Shown here piece after piece: positions 54,096 to 63,686 of a stretch of 64,000 nucleotides of DNA (its first letter is position 1; the number at the start of each line of letters is the position of its first letter). Source of the stretch: Gemmatimonadales bacterium UBA2982 (GTDB lineage: Bacteria > Gemmatimonadota > Gemmatimonadetes > Longimicrobiales > Gaopeijiaceae); contig DEAM01000027.1 in the NCBI GenBank assembly GCA_002347035.1, positions 1 to 64,000 on the forward strand, in the 5' to 3' direction. Under the pieces are notes generated by a model. That model made no database searches. It was not told the origin of the DNA and saw only the letters and a program-made list of their open reading frames with translations. The position numbers and the translations under genes were made by a program.

Positions 54096-56369
54096 TTGCT
54101 ATTAATTTGCGAACACTCAGCCTTGGAGGCGCAGACCGGTGGGAGTGCAAGCATTGCTAGCCAACCGAATCCTGAGAGCTTCGGACTATTAGAAGGCCGG
54201 CCGCGCGTCACTCCCACACGCACTACTAACCCACCCGTAATTGATGGCATCCTCGACGACGAAGTATGGCTGACAGCAGCCCACCTTACTGAGTTTACCC
54301 AGCAGTCACCTCTGGATGGGGCACCTGCCACAGAAGATACGGACGTTTACATCGCCTACGACTCAGACAACATCTATTTCGGCTTCTACGCGCACTACGA
54401 AGACCCCTCGATCATGCGGGCAAACCGAGTGGAAAGGGATCGTGCGTCGATGGATGATCTGATGACGATCTACTTCGACACCTTTCTCGATCAACAGCGC
54501 GGATACGACTTCGATGTTAACGGCTATGGCGTGCAAGGTGATGGAGTCATGACCGTCACGGGCGGGAGAGGAGGAAGAAATAGCGGGCGTCCGGCAGCGG
54601 CCATTCCGTTTGCAGATCGTTCCTGGGACGCACTTTTCGATACGGGCGCTCAAATCGTAGAGGACGGCTACACAGCCGAGATGGCCATTCCCTTTAAAAG
54701 TTTGCGCTACCCGACTCCTCCTGAAGGAGAGCCGCACCGTTGGGGTTTTCAGATCGTACGCGAGGTAAAGAGTAAGAACGAGGAAAACCAAGTTTGGGCA
54801 CCGATGTCACGCGACGAGGCAAGCTTTTTCGCTCAAATGGGTTTGATCGAAGGCATGATCGACCTTTCCACAAGCCGCAACATCGAGATCTTACCGACTT
54901 TCACGACGATCCAATATGGAGAGCTCGATACCACACAACCCATATTTACAAACCAAAACCCTGACCCGGATGCGGGCGTCAATCTAAAGTACGGACTCAC
55001 ATCCAATCTGACAGCCGACTTCACTGTCAATCCTGACTTTTCCCAGATCGAATCCGACCGGCCGCAGATCGAAGTGAACCAGCGGTACCCACTTTTCTTC
55101 AGCGAATTGCGCCCGTTCTTCGTTGAAGGTTCCGAGATTTTCAATGTGACTGCTCCCGTCACTCTGGTGCACACTCGCACGATGGTCGACCCCGACTACG
55201 GAGCGAAACTCACCGGCCAGGTAGGACGTTTCACTCTCGGCGCGCTCGGTGCGAATGATCGAGCACCTGGCCGAGTGGATGACCAGACCAGCTCGGCGTT
55301 CGGACAGACAGCGAAAACATTCATCGGTCGGGCAAAGTTCGACCTGTACTCCGAGTCCCATATCGGAGCTATGGTCACCGACCGTGAGTTTCTCGACGGC
55401 TATAGCCGGCTGGCAGGCCTCGACAGCAATTTCCGACTTGGGTCAGTGACAAGATTGGCGGTCAACGCGTTCGGAACCAACCGGCAACAACCTGGAAGCT
55501 CCGAGGACACTGGCAATTTCCTAGGTACGTTCCTCAGCTCAAGCGGCCGCAACCTGAACGCATCCGTTTTAGCATATCAAATCTCGCCTGATTTCCATAC
55601 CGACGTCGGATTCGTCAGACGCCGTGACCAACGGAATACTCAGGCAAATATTGGCTACCGGTTTTGGCCAGAAGGCCAGTTGATCAACTGGGGTCCTTCG
55701 GTTAGTTACGGCCGCAACTATGATTTTGATGGAATCCTACAAGATGAGACGAAGAGCGCTCGGATGAGCTTCTCATTCGCCCGTAGCATAAGCCTGTACG
55801 GAAATGTCAATTACGACATGGAGCGCTGGAGTCAGATCGACTTTCAAAAGTCGCGCTTCGGGATCGGAGGCAGGGCTAACCCGAGCCGCAGTTACTCATT
55901 CGGTGGCAACTTCTCAGTAGGCAATGAGATCTTCTACTCAGAGGCGTTCCTCGGGCACCAGGTTAACTGGAGTGTTAACGGTTCCGTGCGTCCTACCGAT
56001 GCGTTGCAGACCAACCTCAACTTCAGTCACCGACGGTTCACGGATCCAACGAATAACGACGAAGTTAAGTTCGACGTCAAAATCATCCGCGCGCAGAGTA
56101 CGTTCCAGTTCACGGATCGACTCGGGCTTCGAAATATCACGGAATGGAACACCGAGGACCGGACGTTCGACTTCAATATGCTGTTCAATTACACGGTTAA
56201 CGCCGGAACCGTGTTTTATGTTGGATATGATGACCACTACCAGCAGGGCGACTTGCTTAGGGGTGATACCAACAGTGACGGCTTCCTTGAGCAGCTCTAT
56301 TGGACGAAGCAGTTACAGCGCACAAACCGGGCGATCTTCATGAAGTTCCAGTACCTGTTCCGGTACTAA
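54096..56369 (+). CDS. CBM9-like/DUF5916 outer-membrane protein, copy 2
   Basis: 757 residues from TTG 54096. The real start is probably upstream: the same frame is open back to 54009 and codes a good signal peptide (LKPLNIIAPASLLGLLLICE) but contains no ATG, GTG or TTG there, only CTG/ATT codons. The domain order and many segments match copy 1 (PVIDGILDDEVW, YDSDNIYFGFYAHYEDPSI, PLFFSELRPFFVEGSEIF), and the C-terminus is FQYLFRY. Tandem duplication with substantial divergence. Confidence 0.85.
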   Translation: MLLICEHSALEAQTGGSASIASQPNPESFGLLEGRPRVTPTRTTNPPVIDGILDDEVWLTAAHLTEFTQQSPLDGAPATEDTDVYIAYDSDNIYFGFYAHYEDPSIMRANRVERDRASMDDLMTIYFDTFLDQQRGYDFDVNGYGVQGDGVMTVTGGRGGRNSGRPAAAIPFADRSWDALFDTGAQIVEDGYTAEMAIPFKSLRYPTPPEGEPHRWGFQIVREVKSKNEENQVWAPMSRDEASFFAQMGLIEGMIDLSTSRNIEILPTFTTIQYGELDTTQPIFTNQNPDPDAGVNLKYGLTSNLTADFTVNPDFSQIESDRPQIEVNQRYPLFFSELRPFFVEGSEIFNVTAPVTLVHTRTMVDPDYGAKLTGQVGRFTLGALGANDRAPGRVDDQTSSAFGQTAKTFIGRAKFDLYSESHIGAMVTDREFLDGYSRLAGLDSNFRLGSVTRLAVNAFGTNRQQPGSSEDTGNFLGTFLSSSGRNLNASVLAYQISPDFHTDVGFVRRRDQRNTQANIGYRFWPEGQLINWGPSVSYGRNYDFDGILQDETKSARMSFSFARSISLYGNVNYDMERWSQIDFQKSRFGIGGRANPSRSYSFGGNFSVGNEIFYSEAFLGHQVNWSVNGSVRPTDALQTNLNFSHRRFTDPTNNDEVKFDVKIIRAQSTFQFTDRLGLRNITEWNTEDRTFDFNMLFNYTVNAGTVFYVGYDDHYQQGDLLRGDTNSDGFLEQLYWTKQLQRTNRAIFMKFQYLFRY

Positions 56370-56451
56370 CTCAGCTTTTCGCTCGCACGCCGTCGACCTA
56401 CATCGTAGTATGGGTAACTGCTCATAGGCTGCTGCTTTAGGACAAAGTGGC

Positions 56452-57750
56452 ATGGTACTAAATGGGGGGATCCGAGTGTTTCCTAGGATTGCGCCAGCTT
56501 TTCTTGCCACCGTTGGCCTTTCTCTCTTTAGTTTTGGAACAACCCCAGTCTGGGGACAATTCCCAACTGTAACGCCCGAAGAAGTCGGGCTCTCTTCTGA
56601 GCGGTTAGCACGTGTAAGCGAAGCCTTTGAAGGCTACGCTGATGATGGCCGTATCGCGGGCGCAGTTGGTCTGGTTGCTAGACATGGAAAGCTCGCGTGG
56701 GCAAAAGCTTGGGGTATGCGAGACCTCGCGGCAGGTGATCCGATGGAAATAGACGACATCTTTCGCATCTTCTCCATGACCAAACCAATCACCAGTGTAG
56801 CGGTGATGATGCTCTGGGAAGAAGGTCACTTCCGGCTCGATGACCGTATTGGACGCTACCTTCCCGAACTCGGCAATATGGTAGTGGCGGACCTTGAGAG
56901 ATCGACCAGTCCAGATGGCATCGTGACAGTGCCTGCCGAACGCCAGATTACAATCCGCGACCTCCTTCGGCACACGTCGGGTCTAAGTTATGGCCTTACA
57001 TTTGGACGTACGGCTGCCGACCAGGCGTTCGCCCGCGCCAATCCAACTGGCCAAACGACATTAGCAGAAATGGTGACCGAGCTGGGAAAGCTTCCTCTCG
57101 CTCAGCAGCCCGGAACCGGTTGGCGCTATAGTGCAGCTACCGATGTCTTAGGTCGACTCGTCGAAGTCATTTCCGGACAGGCATTCGATGTCTTTCTACA
57201 TGAACGTATTTTCGAGCCACTGAGCATGGATGACACGGCATTCTTTGTGCCGGACTCTAAACGGGACCGTTTTACACAACTCTATGGGCATTCGCGGAGT
57301 GATCGGGCACTTGAGCTGCGTGGAGGCTCAGGTGACTACAGTCCTGCGGATACATTTTTTTCCGGCGGTAGTGGGTTGGTCTCGACCGCCCAGGATTATG
57401 CCCGACTCGCCCAGATGCTACTGAACGGAGGCCACTTGGACGGAGCTCAGATTCTTGGGCGGAAGACAATCGAACTGATGACAACCGACCATCTTGGAGA
57501 TGACGGAGCAAGCTTCCTCCAGGCAGGCTGGGGGTTTGGACTCGGGTTCACGATGAAGAATCAACCAGCCCTTGATGGCAACTCTGACTCGGTGGGAAAC
57601 TATTTTTGGATGGGCATTGCAGGGACCTCCTTCTGGGTGGATCCTGAAGAAGACCTGATTGGAGTCTTCATGATCCAGATCCGTCCAAACCGAGACATCG
57701 GATTCCGGCAGCAGTTCAAGCGCCTTGTCTACCAGGCAGTGGTAAGCTGA
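56452..57750 (+). CDS. Secreted serine hydrolase (beta-lactamase/DD-peptidase fold)
   Basis: 432 residues with a signal peptide ending near VWGQ. Catalytic S-x-x-K in FSMTKPIT, Tyr in WRYSAATDVLG, and SGLSYG. The class C beta-lactamase/esterase EstB family. Likely cleaves an ester or D-peptide in the periplasm. A GTG at 56476 could be the start, but the ATG is preferred because it gives the longer basic N-region. Confidence 0.88.
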   Translation: MVLNGGIRVFPRIAPAFLATVGLSLFSFGTTPVWGQFPTVTPEEVGLSSERLARVSEAFEGYADDGRIAGAVGLVARHGKLAWAKAWGMRDLAAGDPMEIDDIFRIFSMTKPITSVAVMMLWEEGHFRLDDRIGRYLPELGNMVVADLERSTSPDGIVTVPAERQITIRDLLRHTSGLSYGLTFGRTAADQAFARANPTGQTTLAEMVTELGKLPLAQQPGTGWRYSAATDVLGRLVEVISGQAFDVFLHERIFEPLSMDDTAFFVPDSKRDRFTQLYGHSRSDRALELRGGSGDYSPADTFFSGGSGLVSTAQDYARLAQMLLNGGHLDGAQILGRKTIELMTTDHLGDDGASFLQAGWGFGLGFTMKNQPALDGNSDSVGNYFWMGIAGTSFWVDPEEDLIGVFMIQIRPNRDIGFRQQFKRLVYQAVVS

Positions 57751-57837
57751 CCTCCTTTTGGAGTCTCTGACAGAACCAGAGGCAGCCCTAGTTTCTCGAA
57801 TGTCTCCCCCTAAACAAAGGAAACTTGAAGACCGGCA

Positions 57838-58347
57838 TCAGGCTCCGCCGGGGTCGACACGCACAATCGTATAAACGAGTGATCCCGGGATCTCCGAAAA
57901 GTAGTGCGGAGTTCCTGCGGGAATGATGATCATGTCACCTTCGACAACCTGCCTGGTCACGGCACCTTCCATACCTGTTCCGGTCACACTCGGCCCTGAT
58001 GTCCCCCGTCGACGAGCTGTCCCCCCACCCCCACGCGGTCGCGGATCAATCAGTTGCCCACCAGTGACGATCGTGCCGGAACCTTCAAGGATCGTGTAAA
58101 CCTCGGTAACCTCCGTATGAATCGTGCCACCGACCACGTTCTCTGCAGGACCGCGCGAGACTATCGCCACACTGACATCATAAGCACCCACGTCGATAGT
58201 CCGGATTGGCGTATCGATGATGCCCGGCGCAATCTCTGCCGTTGTCTCTAGAGTGTTTTCAATATCGGCGGCCGTCACATCGACCGCCGGAATTGGACTT
58301 AAGCCTACCTGCGCAAGAACAACCAGAGCTCCAAGGGTATTCGCCAC
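57838..58347 (-). CDS. Secreted cupin protein
   Basis: 169 residues, GTG start with a GGGGAGGGA ribosome site. A short signal sequence (MANTLGALVVLAQVGLSPIP) precedes a single cupin domain with motif 1 GGTIHTEVTEVYTILEGSG and motif 2 GDMIIIPAGTPHYF. Between the motifs lies a Gly/Arg-rich loop (about 105-130). Metal-binding His/Glu are present. Function unknown; may bind a small molecule in the periplasm. Confidence 0.82.
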   Translation of the reverse strand: MANTLGALVVLAQVGLSPIPAVDVTAADIENTLETTAEIAPGIIDTPIRTIDVGAYDVSVAIVSRGPAENVVGGTIHTEVTEVYTILEGSGTIVTGGQLIDPRPRGGGGTARRRGTSGPSVTGTGMEGAVTRQVVEGDMIIIPAGTPHYFSEIPGSLVYTIVRVDPGGA

Positions 58348-58423
58348 AGATCCCTCCCCTTTTCAGTCGACCTTTAGGTATCACGCGCCACTTCACTTGA
58401 TCGTATGAGACCTGACGCTTGGT

Positions 58424-60331
58424 CTATCGATTAATTCCATTGGGAGCAGTTGGCTCGAGAATGCCTTGCTCAAGCCAACGATAATCTCCATCCAACACGC
58501 CTTGAGCGAGCCGGTAGGCGTCTGCATCAGTAGCATCAAAAAGTCCCCTAAATAGGCTATCTACCCGCTGCCGAGACTGACTGCAGAACAAGTCAGCCAG
58601 TTGTACAGGAGTCTCGTCTTCGGGAGCTATGTCAAGTTTCCCCTTTGCCTGGATGCAGGAAGCGCTCATCGCGTAGAGTTCGGCTGCGATGTCCACGAGC
58701 CGAAACAGTACCGCCTGATGACGCTCAAGCTTTGGGCCATACCAGGCCATCGCTAAGGCTGTGCTGCGAGCTAAGCGACGGGCTGAGCGGTCTACGAAGG
58801 CAACATGGCCTGCGAGTTCACCAAAATGTCTGTAGGAAGGTTTACGACTCCATCCAACGAGGTTACGCCCAACCCAGTTAGCCATATGGAACCCTAATCC
58901 GAAGGCATCTTTCACCTTGGCATCCAGCCTTGAGTCAGGATCGGCAACTGAGCCTGCCTTACGCAAATGAGGGTCCACAGCCTCTCTAGCGATGAATAGG
59001 CGCATGATCTCGGAAGAGCCCTCAAAGATCCGGTTGATACGCATCGAGCGCATCACTTGCTCAACCGGAATCGGCGCCTCACCTCGGGCCTCAAGCGACT
59101 CGGCAGTTTCGTAGCCCCTCCCCCCACGAACCTGCATCGTGCGGTCTACGACCCTCCACCCGGTCTCTGAGTTCAATAGCTTGCCCATCGCCGCCTCAAG
59201 ACGAATATCGAACTTACCAGAATCTGCAAGCGCGACCCCTAGGTCCGCGACCGCTTCCATAGCAAAGGTTTCCGAGGCGATTGTGGCAACCATGTGCGCT
59301 ACTGCCTCATGCTTACCTATTGGAGCTCCCCACTGGGCCCGGACTGAGGCCCACTCACGCACAACTTGCAAACACCACTTTCCAGTAGCGGCGCAGCTCA
59401 CAGGTATCCCGAGGCGTCCGGTATTGAGAGTGACGAGGGCCAGTTTTAGTCCACGGCCCTCTTCCAAAAGCCGGTTTTCGACAGGAATACTCACATTCTT
59501 AAACTGTACGACCCCGTTCTCAATCCCGGGAAGGCCCATAAAGGAACAGCGATTTGTGACTTCGACGCCCTCTGTAGCCATATCCACAATGAAAGCCGTG
59601 ATGCCCCCGGGCCCACCTTCTTCGCCTGGCACGCGAGCCATCACGACGAGCAGTTCGGCAAGCGGCGCATTCGTGCACCACAGCTTAGACCCATTAAGCA
59701 CGTACGTACAACCATCGTCACTGAGAACGGCTTCGCATTGCATACGAGCTGGGTCGCTACCCACATCAGTCTCTGTCAGTGCAAATCCAGAAATCGCTCC
59801 CTTAGCTAAACGCGGCAGATATTTTTCCTTTTGTTCATCCGTGCCGAATAGCACCAACGGTTGCGGTACTCCGATTGACTGATGTGCTGAAAGAGTCACG
59901 GATATCGTCGAACTGTGCGTGCCGCACAGTGCGAGAGCTCGGGTATACGTACGCTGAGAAAATCCGAGGCCCCCGAACTCCTGAGGAATCTTCATGCCGA
60001 ACGCGCCTAGCTCCGAAAGAGCATCATGTACTTCCGCTGGCATCCCGGGCACCCTGTCTAGCTCGTCTCCATCTACGGTACGGAGGTAGTCTTCAAGCCT
60101 ACGAAGGAAATCTTCACCCCGTTCTCCGTCATCCTGCTTAGGTTCCGGGAGAGGGTTGATTAAATCCATTCTGAGGCGACCTAAGAAAAGTTCGCGCACG
60201 AAGCTAGGCAGCTTCCATTCCTTCTCACGCGCAGCCTCGGCAACCTTTCTTGCCTCTCGTTCGGACACCTCCCGTTCTAGCGGAAGTACGGGATTCGACG
60301 TCCGGACCGTCTCTATTGTTGAGCTGTTCAT
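58424..60331 (-). CDS. Acyl-CoA dehydrogenase, VLCAD/ACAD9-like
   Basis: 635 residues, longer than medium-chain enzymes, which suits the VLCAD-like group with its extra C-terminal helical domain (about 470-635). FAD site GFALTETDVGSDPARM, substrate region GSKLWCTNAPLAEL, and catalytic Glu in NRIFEGSSEIMR. It catalyses the first step of beta-oxidation of long-chain fatty acyl-CoA. Stands alone here. Confidence 0.92.
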   Translation of the reverse strand: MNSSTIETVRTSNPVLPLEREVSEREARKVAEAAREKEWKLPSFVRELFLGRLRMDLINPLPEPKQDDGERGEDFLRRLEDYLRTVDGDELDRVPGMPAEVHDALSELGAFGMKIPQEFGGLGFSQRTYTRALALCGTHSSTISVTLSAHQSIGVPQPLVLFGTDEQKEKYLPRLAKGAISGFALTETDVGSDPARMQCEAVLSDDGCTYVLNGSKLWCTNAPLAELLVVMARVPGEEGGPGGITAFIVDMATEGVEVTNRCSFMGLPGIENGVVQFKNVSIPVENRLLEEGRGLKLALVTLNTGRLGIPVSCAATGKWCLQVVREWASVRAQWGAPIGKHEAVAHMVATIASETFAMEAVADLGVALADSGKFDIRLEAAMGKLLNSETGWRVVDRTMQVRGGRGYETAESLEARGEAPIPVEQVMRSMRINRIFEGSSEIMRLFIAREAVDPHLRKAGSVADPDSRLDAKVKDAFGLGFHMANWVGRNLVGWSRKPSYRHFGELAGHVAFVDRSARRLARSTALAMAWYGPKLERHQAVLFRLVDIAAELYAMSASCIQAKGKLDIAPEDETPVQLADLFCSQSRQRVDSLFRGLFDATDADAYRLAQGVLDGDYRWLEQGILEPTAPNGINR

Positions 60332-60468
60332 TTCTGCCTGGCCTGTTCAGAGCTATGCGTTGTGACAGCACGGCTCCGATAAGGTACGGCCCCGGTTCCT
60401 CCAAGCTACCTTGAACCCTAGCAAAACTATCCCCTAGTAAATGGCCACCTCTGTTGCAGTGCTCCGAT

Positions 60469-61326
60469 CTAGAGAGAATTCAGCCAATCATGGATCGCCC
60501 TACCTATTTCATTGGGCGAGTCTTCTTGAATAAAATGCCTACCTGCAACTGTAACTTCCTTTTGGTTTGGCCAACTCCGCGCGAACTCTCGTTGAGAACC
60601 CGTTAGGATGGAGCCAGGATCAGCATTGATGAACAGCTTTGGCACCTCACTCTCTGAAAGCCAATCCGCATACCCCTGAACAGTCTCAACCATATGCGGT
60701 GGCTCCCCTTCGATAGGAATTTGACGTGGCCAAGTGAGAATTGGGCGTCGTGACTCCCCTGGTTTTACGTAGGGCCGCCGGTACTCTTCCATTTCTTCGC
60801 TTGTGAGATCTCGAATGATTGCACTCGGAAGAATCCGTTCTACGAAGACATTCTTAGTGAGTACTATCTCTTCACCCGCTTTTGAGCGCATAGCTTGAAA
60901 AATGTTACGGGCGGCTTCCGGCCACTCCATCCATGTAACGGGTCTCACAATGGCCTCCATATAAGCGATTCCCTTTATTGCATTGGGATTGCGACGCGCC
61001 CAGTCAAAGCCCAGTCCTGATCCCCAATCATGTGCCACTATCGTAAGACGACCGTTCACCCCCACTGTCTCGAGCCACTCGTCGAGGTACCTCCGATGAT
61101 CCTCGAATTCGTATCGACCGTCTGGTGATGGTCCCGACCAGCCCATTCCGATTAAATCGGGGGCCAGGCAGCGTCCAAGTTCCTGGACGTGTGGAATCAC
61201 GTTCCGCCACAGGTAAGACGACGTTGGGTTACCGTGAAGGAATAGGATGGGATCGCCACTTCCGACGTCGATATACGCCATCTCAGAATCGAGCACAGAG
61301 ATCATTTGTCGCTCGTACTCGGCCAT
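60469..61326 (-). CDS. Haloalkane dehalogenase (HLD-II type) or related alpha/beta hydrolase
   Basis: 285 residues from ATG 61326 (a TTG at 61332 overlaps the upstream stop). Nucleophile Asp and the halide-binding Trp are in AHDWGSGLGF; the second halide ligand is the Asn of HGNPTSSYLWRN; the acid Glu is in YMEAIVRP; the His is in AGRHFIQEDSP. The full set with Glu as acid fits haloalkane dehalogenase subfamily II (DhaA/LinB type). Hydrolyses carbon-halogen bonds to alcohols. Three base pairs follow the stop of the reductase gene. Confidence 0.85.
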   Translation of the reverse strand: MAEYERQMISVLDSEMAYIDVGSGDPILFLHGNPTSSYLWRNVIPHVQELGRCLAPDLIGMGWSGPSPDGRYEFEDHRRYLDEWLETVGVNGRLTIVAHDWGSGLGFDWARRNPNAIKGIAYMEAIVRPVTWMEWPEAARNIFQAMRSKAGEEIVLTKNVFVERILPSAIIRDLTSEEMEEYRRPYVKPGESRRPILTWPRQIPIEGEPPHMVETVQGYADWLSESEVPKLFINADPGSILTGSQREFARSWPNQKEVTVAGRHFIQEDSPNEIGRAIHDWLNSL

Positions 61327-61328
61327 CT

Positions 61329-62333
61329 TCAAACTTCGCTGAGCCGAACTACCATCTTACCCGTGTTCGCCCCAGTGAAGAGGCCGATGAGCGCGTCAGG
61401 GGACGACTCTATTCCTTCCATGACTGTCTCCCGGTACGTCAAGCGCCCACTTGCAAGCCACGAAGACATGTCGCGCATAAAGTCTTCTTGCATATCGCCG
61501 TAATGGCTAACAAGAAAGCCTCGGATACTTAACCCCAGCCCGATGGCTCGAGGTAGATTTGTGGGACCGGGAGTGGGTTCGGATGCATTGTACATTGAGA
61601 TGGCCCCACAAAGTGCAATGCGCCCGAACTCACGCATTGAGCTGATAGCTGCTTGTAGCAGCACTCCACCGACATTGTCGAAGTACACGTCCAGCCCCTC
61701 AAAAGCCCCCTCACGTAAGTGTCCGCGCAGATCTCCATCGTGGTAATCGAACGCATAGTCGAAGCCAAGGTCATCTTTCAGATAGGCTACCTTCGCTGCG
61801 CTGCCTGCACACCCGATCACACGGCAACCTTTAATCTTCGCGATTTGACCAGCAGCACTTCCCACGGCCCCTGCTGCACCCGACACGAACACGGTCTCCC
61901 CTTCTCGAAGGCTCACTACCCCGAGTAGACCGGTATATGCCGTCATACCCGGCATTCCCATCACACCTAGGTAGGCCGAAGGTGGAGCTTCAAGCTCACC
62001 CAGTGGCTTCACTCGGTCGCCAGCACAACAAAATGCCTCACGCCACCCGAAACTGCTCAGCACGTAGTCGCCCTCGGAAAGGTCTTCAGATTCCGAGACC
62101 ACTACTTGCCCAACGGCGCCTCCATCCATGGTCTTACCGATTTGAAATGGAGGCACATAGGATTTCCCATCCCGCATCCGGCCGCGCATATACGGATCGA
62201 CACTCATGAACAGATTACGAATCACGACCTCACCTGATCTAGGATCCCCTGTCTCAGTCTCTACGATCTTGAAATCATCACGCGACGGCATCCCATCCGG
62301 CCGACTTATTAACTGTACTTCACGACTTTTCAT
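61329..62333 (-). CDS. NADPH-dependent oxidoreductase (CurA/leukotriene B4 12-hydroxydehydrogenase-like)
   Basis: 334 residues of the zinc-free MDR family. Signature features: VDPYMRGRM, GLLGVVSLREGETVFVSGAAGAVGS (Rossmann), YFDNVGG and the C-terminal LTYRETVMEGIESSPDALIGLF. Reduces the C=C bond of enones or aldehydes with NADPH. Co-transcribed with the dehalogenase (stop and start 3 bp apart). Confidence 0.88.
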   Translation of the reverse strand: MKSREVQLISRPDGMPSRDDFKIVETETGDPRSGEVVIRNLFMSVDPYMRGRMRDGKSYVPPFQIGKTMDGGAVGQVVVSESEDLSEGDYVLSSFGWREAFCCAGDRVKPLGELEAPPSAYLGVMGMPGMTAYTGLLGVVSLREGETVFVSGAAGAVGSAAGQIAKIKGCRVIGCAGSAAKVAYLKDDLGFDYAFDYHDGDLRGHLREGAFEGLDVYFDNVGGVLLQAAISSMREFGRIALCGAISMYNASEPTPGPTNLPRAIGLGLSIRGFLVSHYGDMQEDFMRDMSSWLASGRLTYRETVMEGIESSPDALIGLFTGANTGKMVVRLSEV

Positions 62334-62682
62334 CTGCTGCCTCCCTTGGTTTGACGTTACTACCCCCAGGGGACGTAATCACTGTACCACTGAGAAGAAC
62401 GTGAAATGCTAACAAAATGAATGATTGCAAAACCTTACGAGGCCCGTATCCTGCCACACTGACAGTATCGCCTGCCGTCTTGAAAAAGCTATGATGGTCT
62501 AGGCCTTACTTACCCTATTCCTGTGTTCAGGCAACTATGCAGGAGTAGGGTCGCGCTACCATATAGACTACGCTAGCAAGGCGAGTCCAAATAAGAGTTC
62601 GCCCAAAAGAGCAGGAAGAAGTTGGGCGATTAGCGCACGTGACTGGAATCGCAGCTCAGGACTTTGTGGTAATAACGGTTGC
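62334..62682. other. Intergenic region without a recognised gene
   Basis: No tRNA, ORF with a ribosome site or strong hairpin seen. It should hold the promoter of the dehalogenase operon near 62334-62450 and the 3' end of the metallo-beta-lactamase-fold gene. Confidence 0.5.
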
Positions 62683-63561
62683 TCATTTCCATTGCTCGTG
62701 AGCAACACGCAGCCATTCTTCGGTGTCTGGCCCAGGCTCAGCAAATCCCCTTGCTGGGTTAGAGGCGATGATCTGATCGATGGTACGCCCTTCTGCAATC
62801 AGATTCTTCACCCGGTCACGTATTGTCATTAGCATCGCACGATACTCTAGCAAGTCAGTTCGTGTAGAAAGTTGGCCATGTCCAGGAATAATGATCGTCT
62901 CTTCGTCGATGAGTCCAGCAAGCTCCCAACACGCATCGATCATGCCGTCGTGTGACCCTCCGTTACCAACGTCTATATAAGGGAGCCCATAACGCACGAA
63001 CATGTCACCGGTGTGCACTACATTTGCATCACGGAAGTAATAGACTGCGTCACCATCTGTGTGAGCTGGTCCCAGGTGCAGAAGGTCAATGGTATTTCCG
63101 TTGTAGTGGAACTGCATTGACTCATCAAATGTAATCTTCGGAAGCCCGACCTCTTGATAGGGGGGCTGTGGGCGGTTACTCCCCGATAAAACTTGATGTG
63201 TCGCCATCCGCATACGAGCGTTGTTGTGTGCCACAATCAGGGCGCCCTGCCTACCGAAGTTCTCATTCCCATCCGTGTGGTCGTAGTGGAAATGGCTATT
63301 CGCGACGAACGAGACAGGCTTGTCAGTTAAACTCGCGATCGCAGCGACAATCTTGTCCGTCAAAGGGGCAAACTGGTCGTCTACAAGAAACGTACCGTCG
63401 TCACCTATAGAGACGCCGATATTACCGCCACTTCCTTGCAGCATGTACATATTATCCGTAACTGGAAATGTGCGGATTTGTATTTGGTCAAAGTTCTGCG
63501 ACCAGCCCGTCACTGGAGTAATGGCAAGAAGAAGAAACAGGGTAGGAAACGTAAATCTCAT
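62683..63561 (-). CDS. Secreted metallo-beta-lactamase-fold hydrolase
   Basis: 292 residues from ATG 63561, chosen because GGAGAG lies 8 bp upstream and a signal peptide (MRFTFPTLFLLLAITPVTG) begins there. Zinc motif NSHFHYDHTDG, then His in LGPAHTDGD, Asp in VVHTGDMF and His in IPGHGQ. This is the dinuclear MBL fold (QsdA/SoxH/B3-like). Substrate not determined; a lactonase or beta-lactamase role cannot be asserted. The longer frame to 63618 has no support. Confidence 0.88.
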   Translation of the reverse strand: MRFTFPTLFLLLAITPVTGWSQNFDQIQIRTFPVTDNMYMLQGSGGNIGVSIGDDGTFLVDDQFAPLTDKIVAAIASLTDKPVSFVANSHFHYDHTDGNENFGRQGALIVAHNNARMRMATHQVLSGSNRPQPPYQEVGLPKITFDESMQFHYNGNTIDLLHLGPAHTDGDAVYYFRDANVVHTGDMFVRYGLPYIDVGNGGSHDGMIDACWELAGLIDEETIIIPGHGQLSTRTDLLEYRAMLMTIRDRVKNLIAEGRTIDQIIASNPARGFAEPGPDTEEWLRVAHEQWK

Positions 63562-63686
63562 AGCGGGTCTCTCCAGCATGCGGCATGCTCTAACGGGACC
63601 GGTTATTCTCGCCTGCACTTCCAGCTAGCGCCAGCGCTCACGCAGCCCCGAGCGAAGCTGACTTACTCTCCCCTGACTACGGAAGC

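Noticed and set aside
57761..57784. CTCTG/CAGAG hairpin between the serine hydrolase and cupin genes
   Set aside because: Only 5 bp and no T run; too weak to call a terminator.
59139..59882. Long open frame (247 codons) on the plus strand
   Set aside because: It is antisense to the acyl-CoA dehydrogenase, with low-complexity Ser/Arg/Thr composition and no family match.
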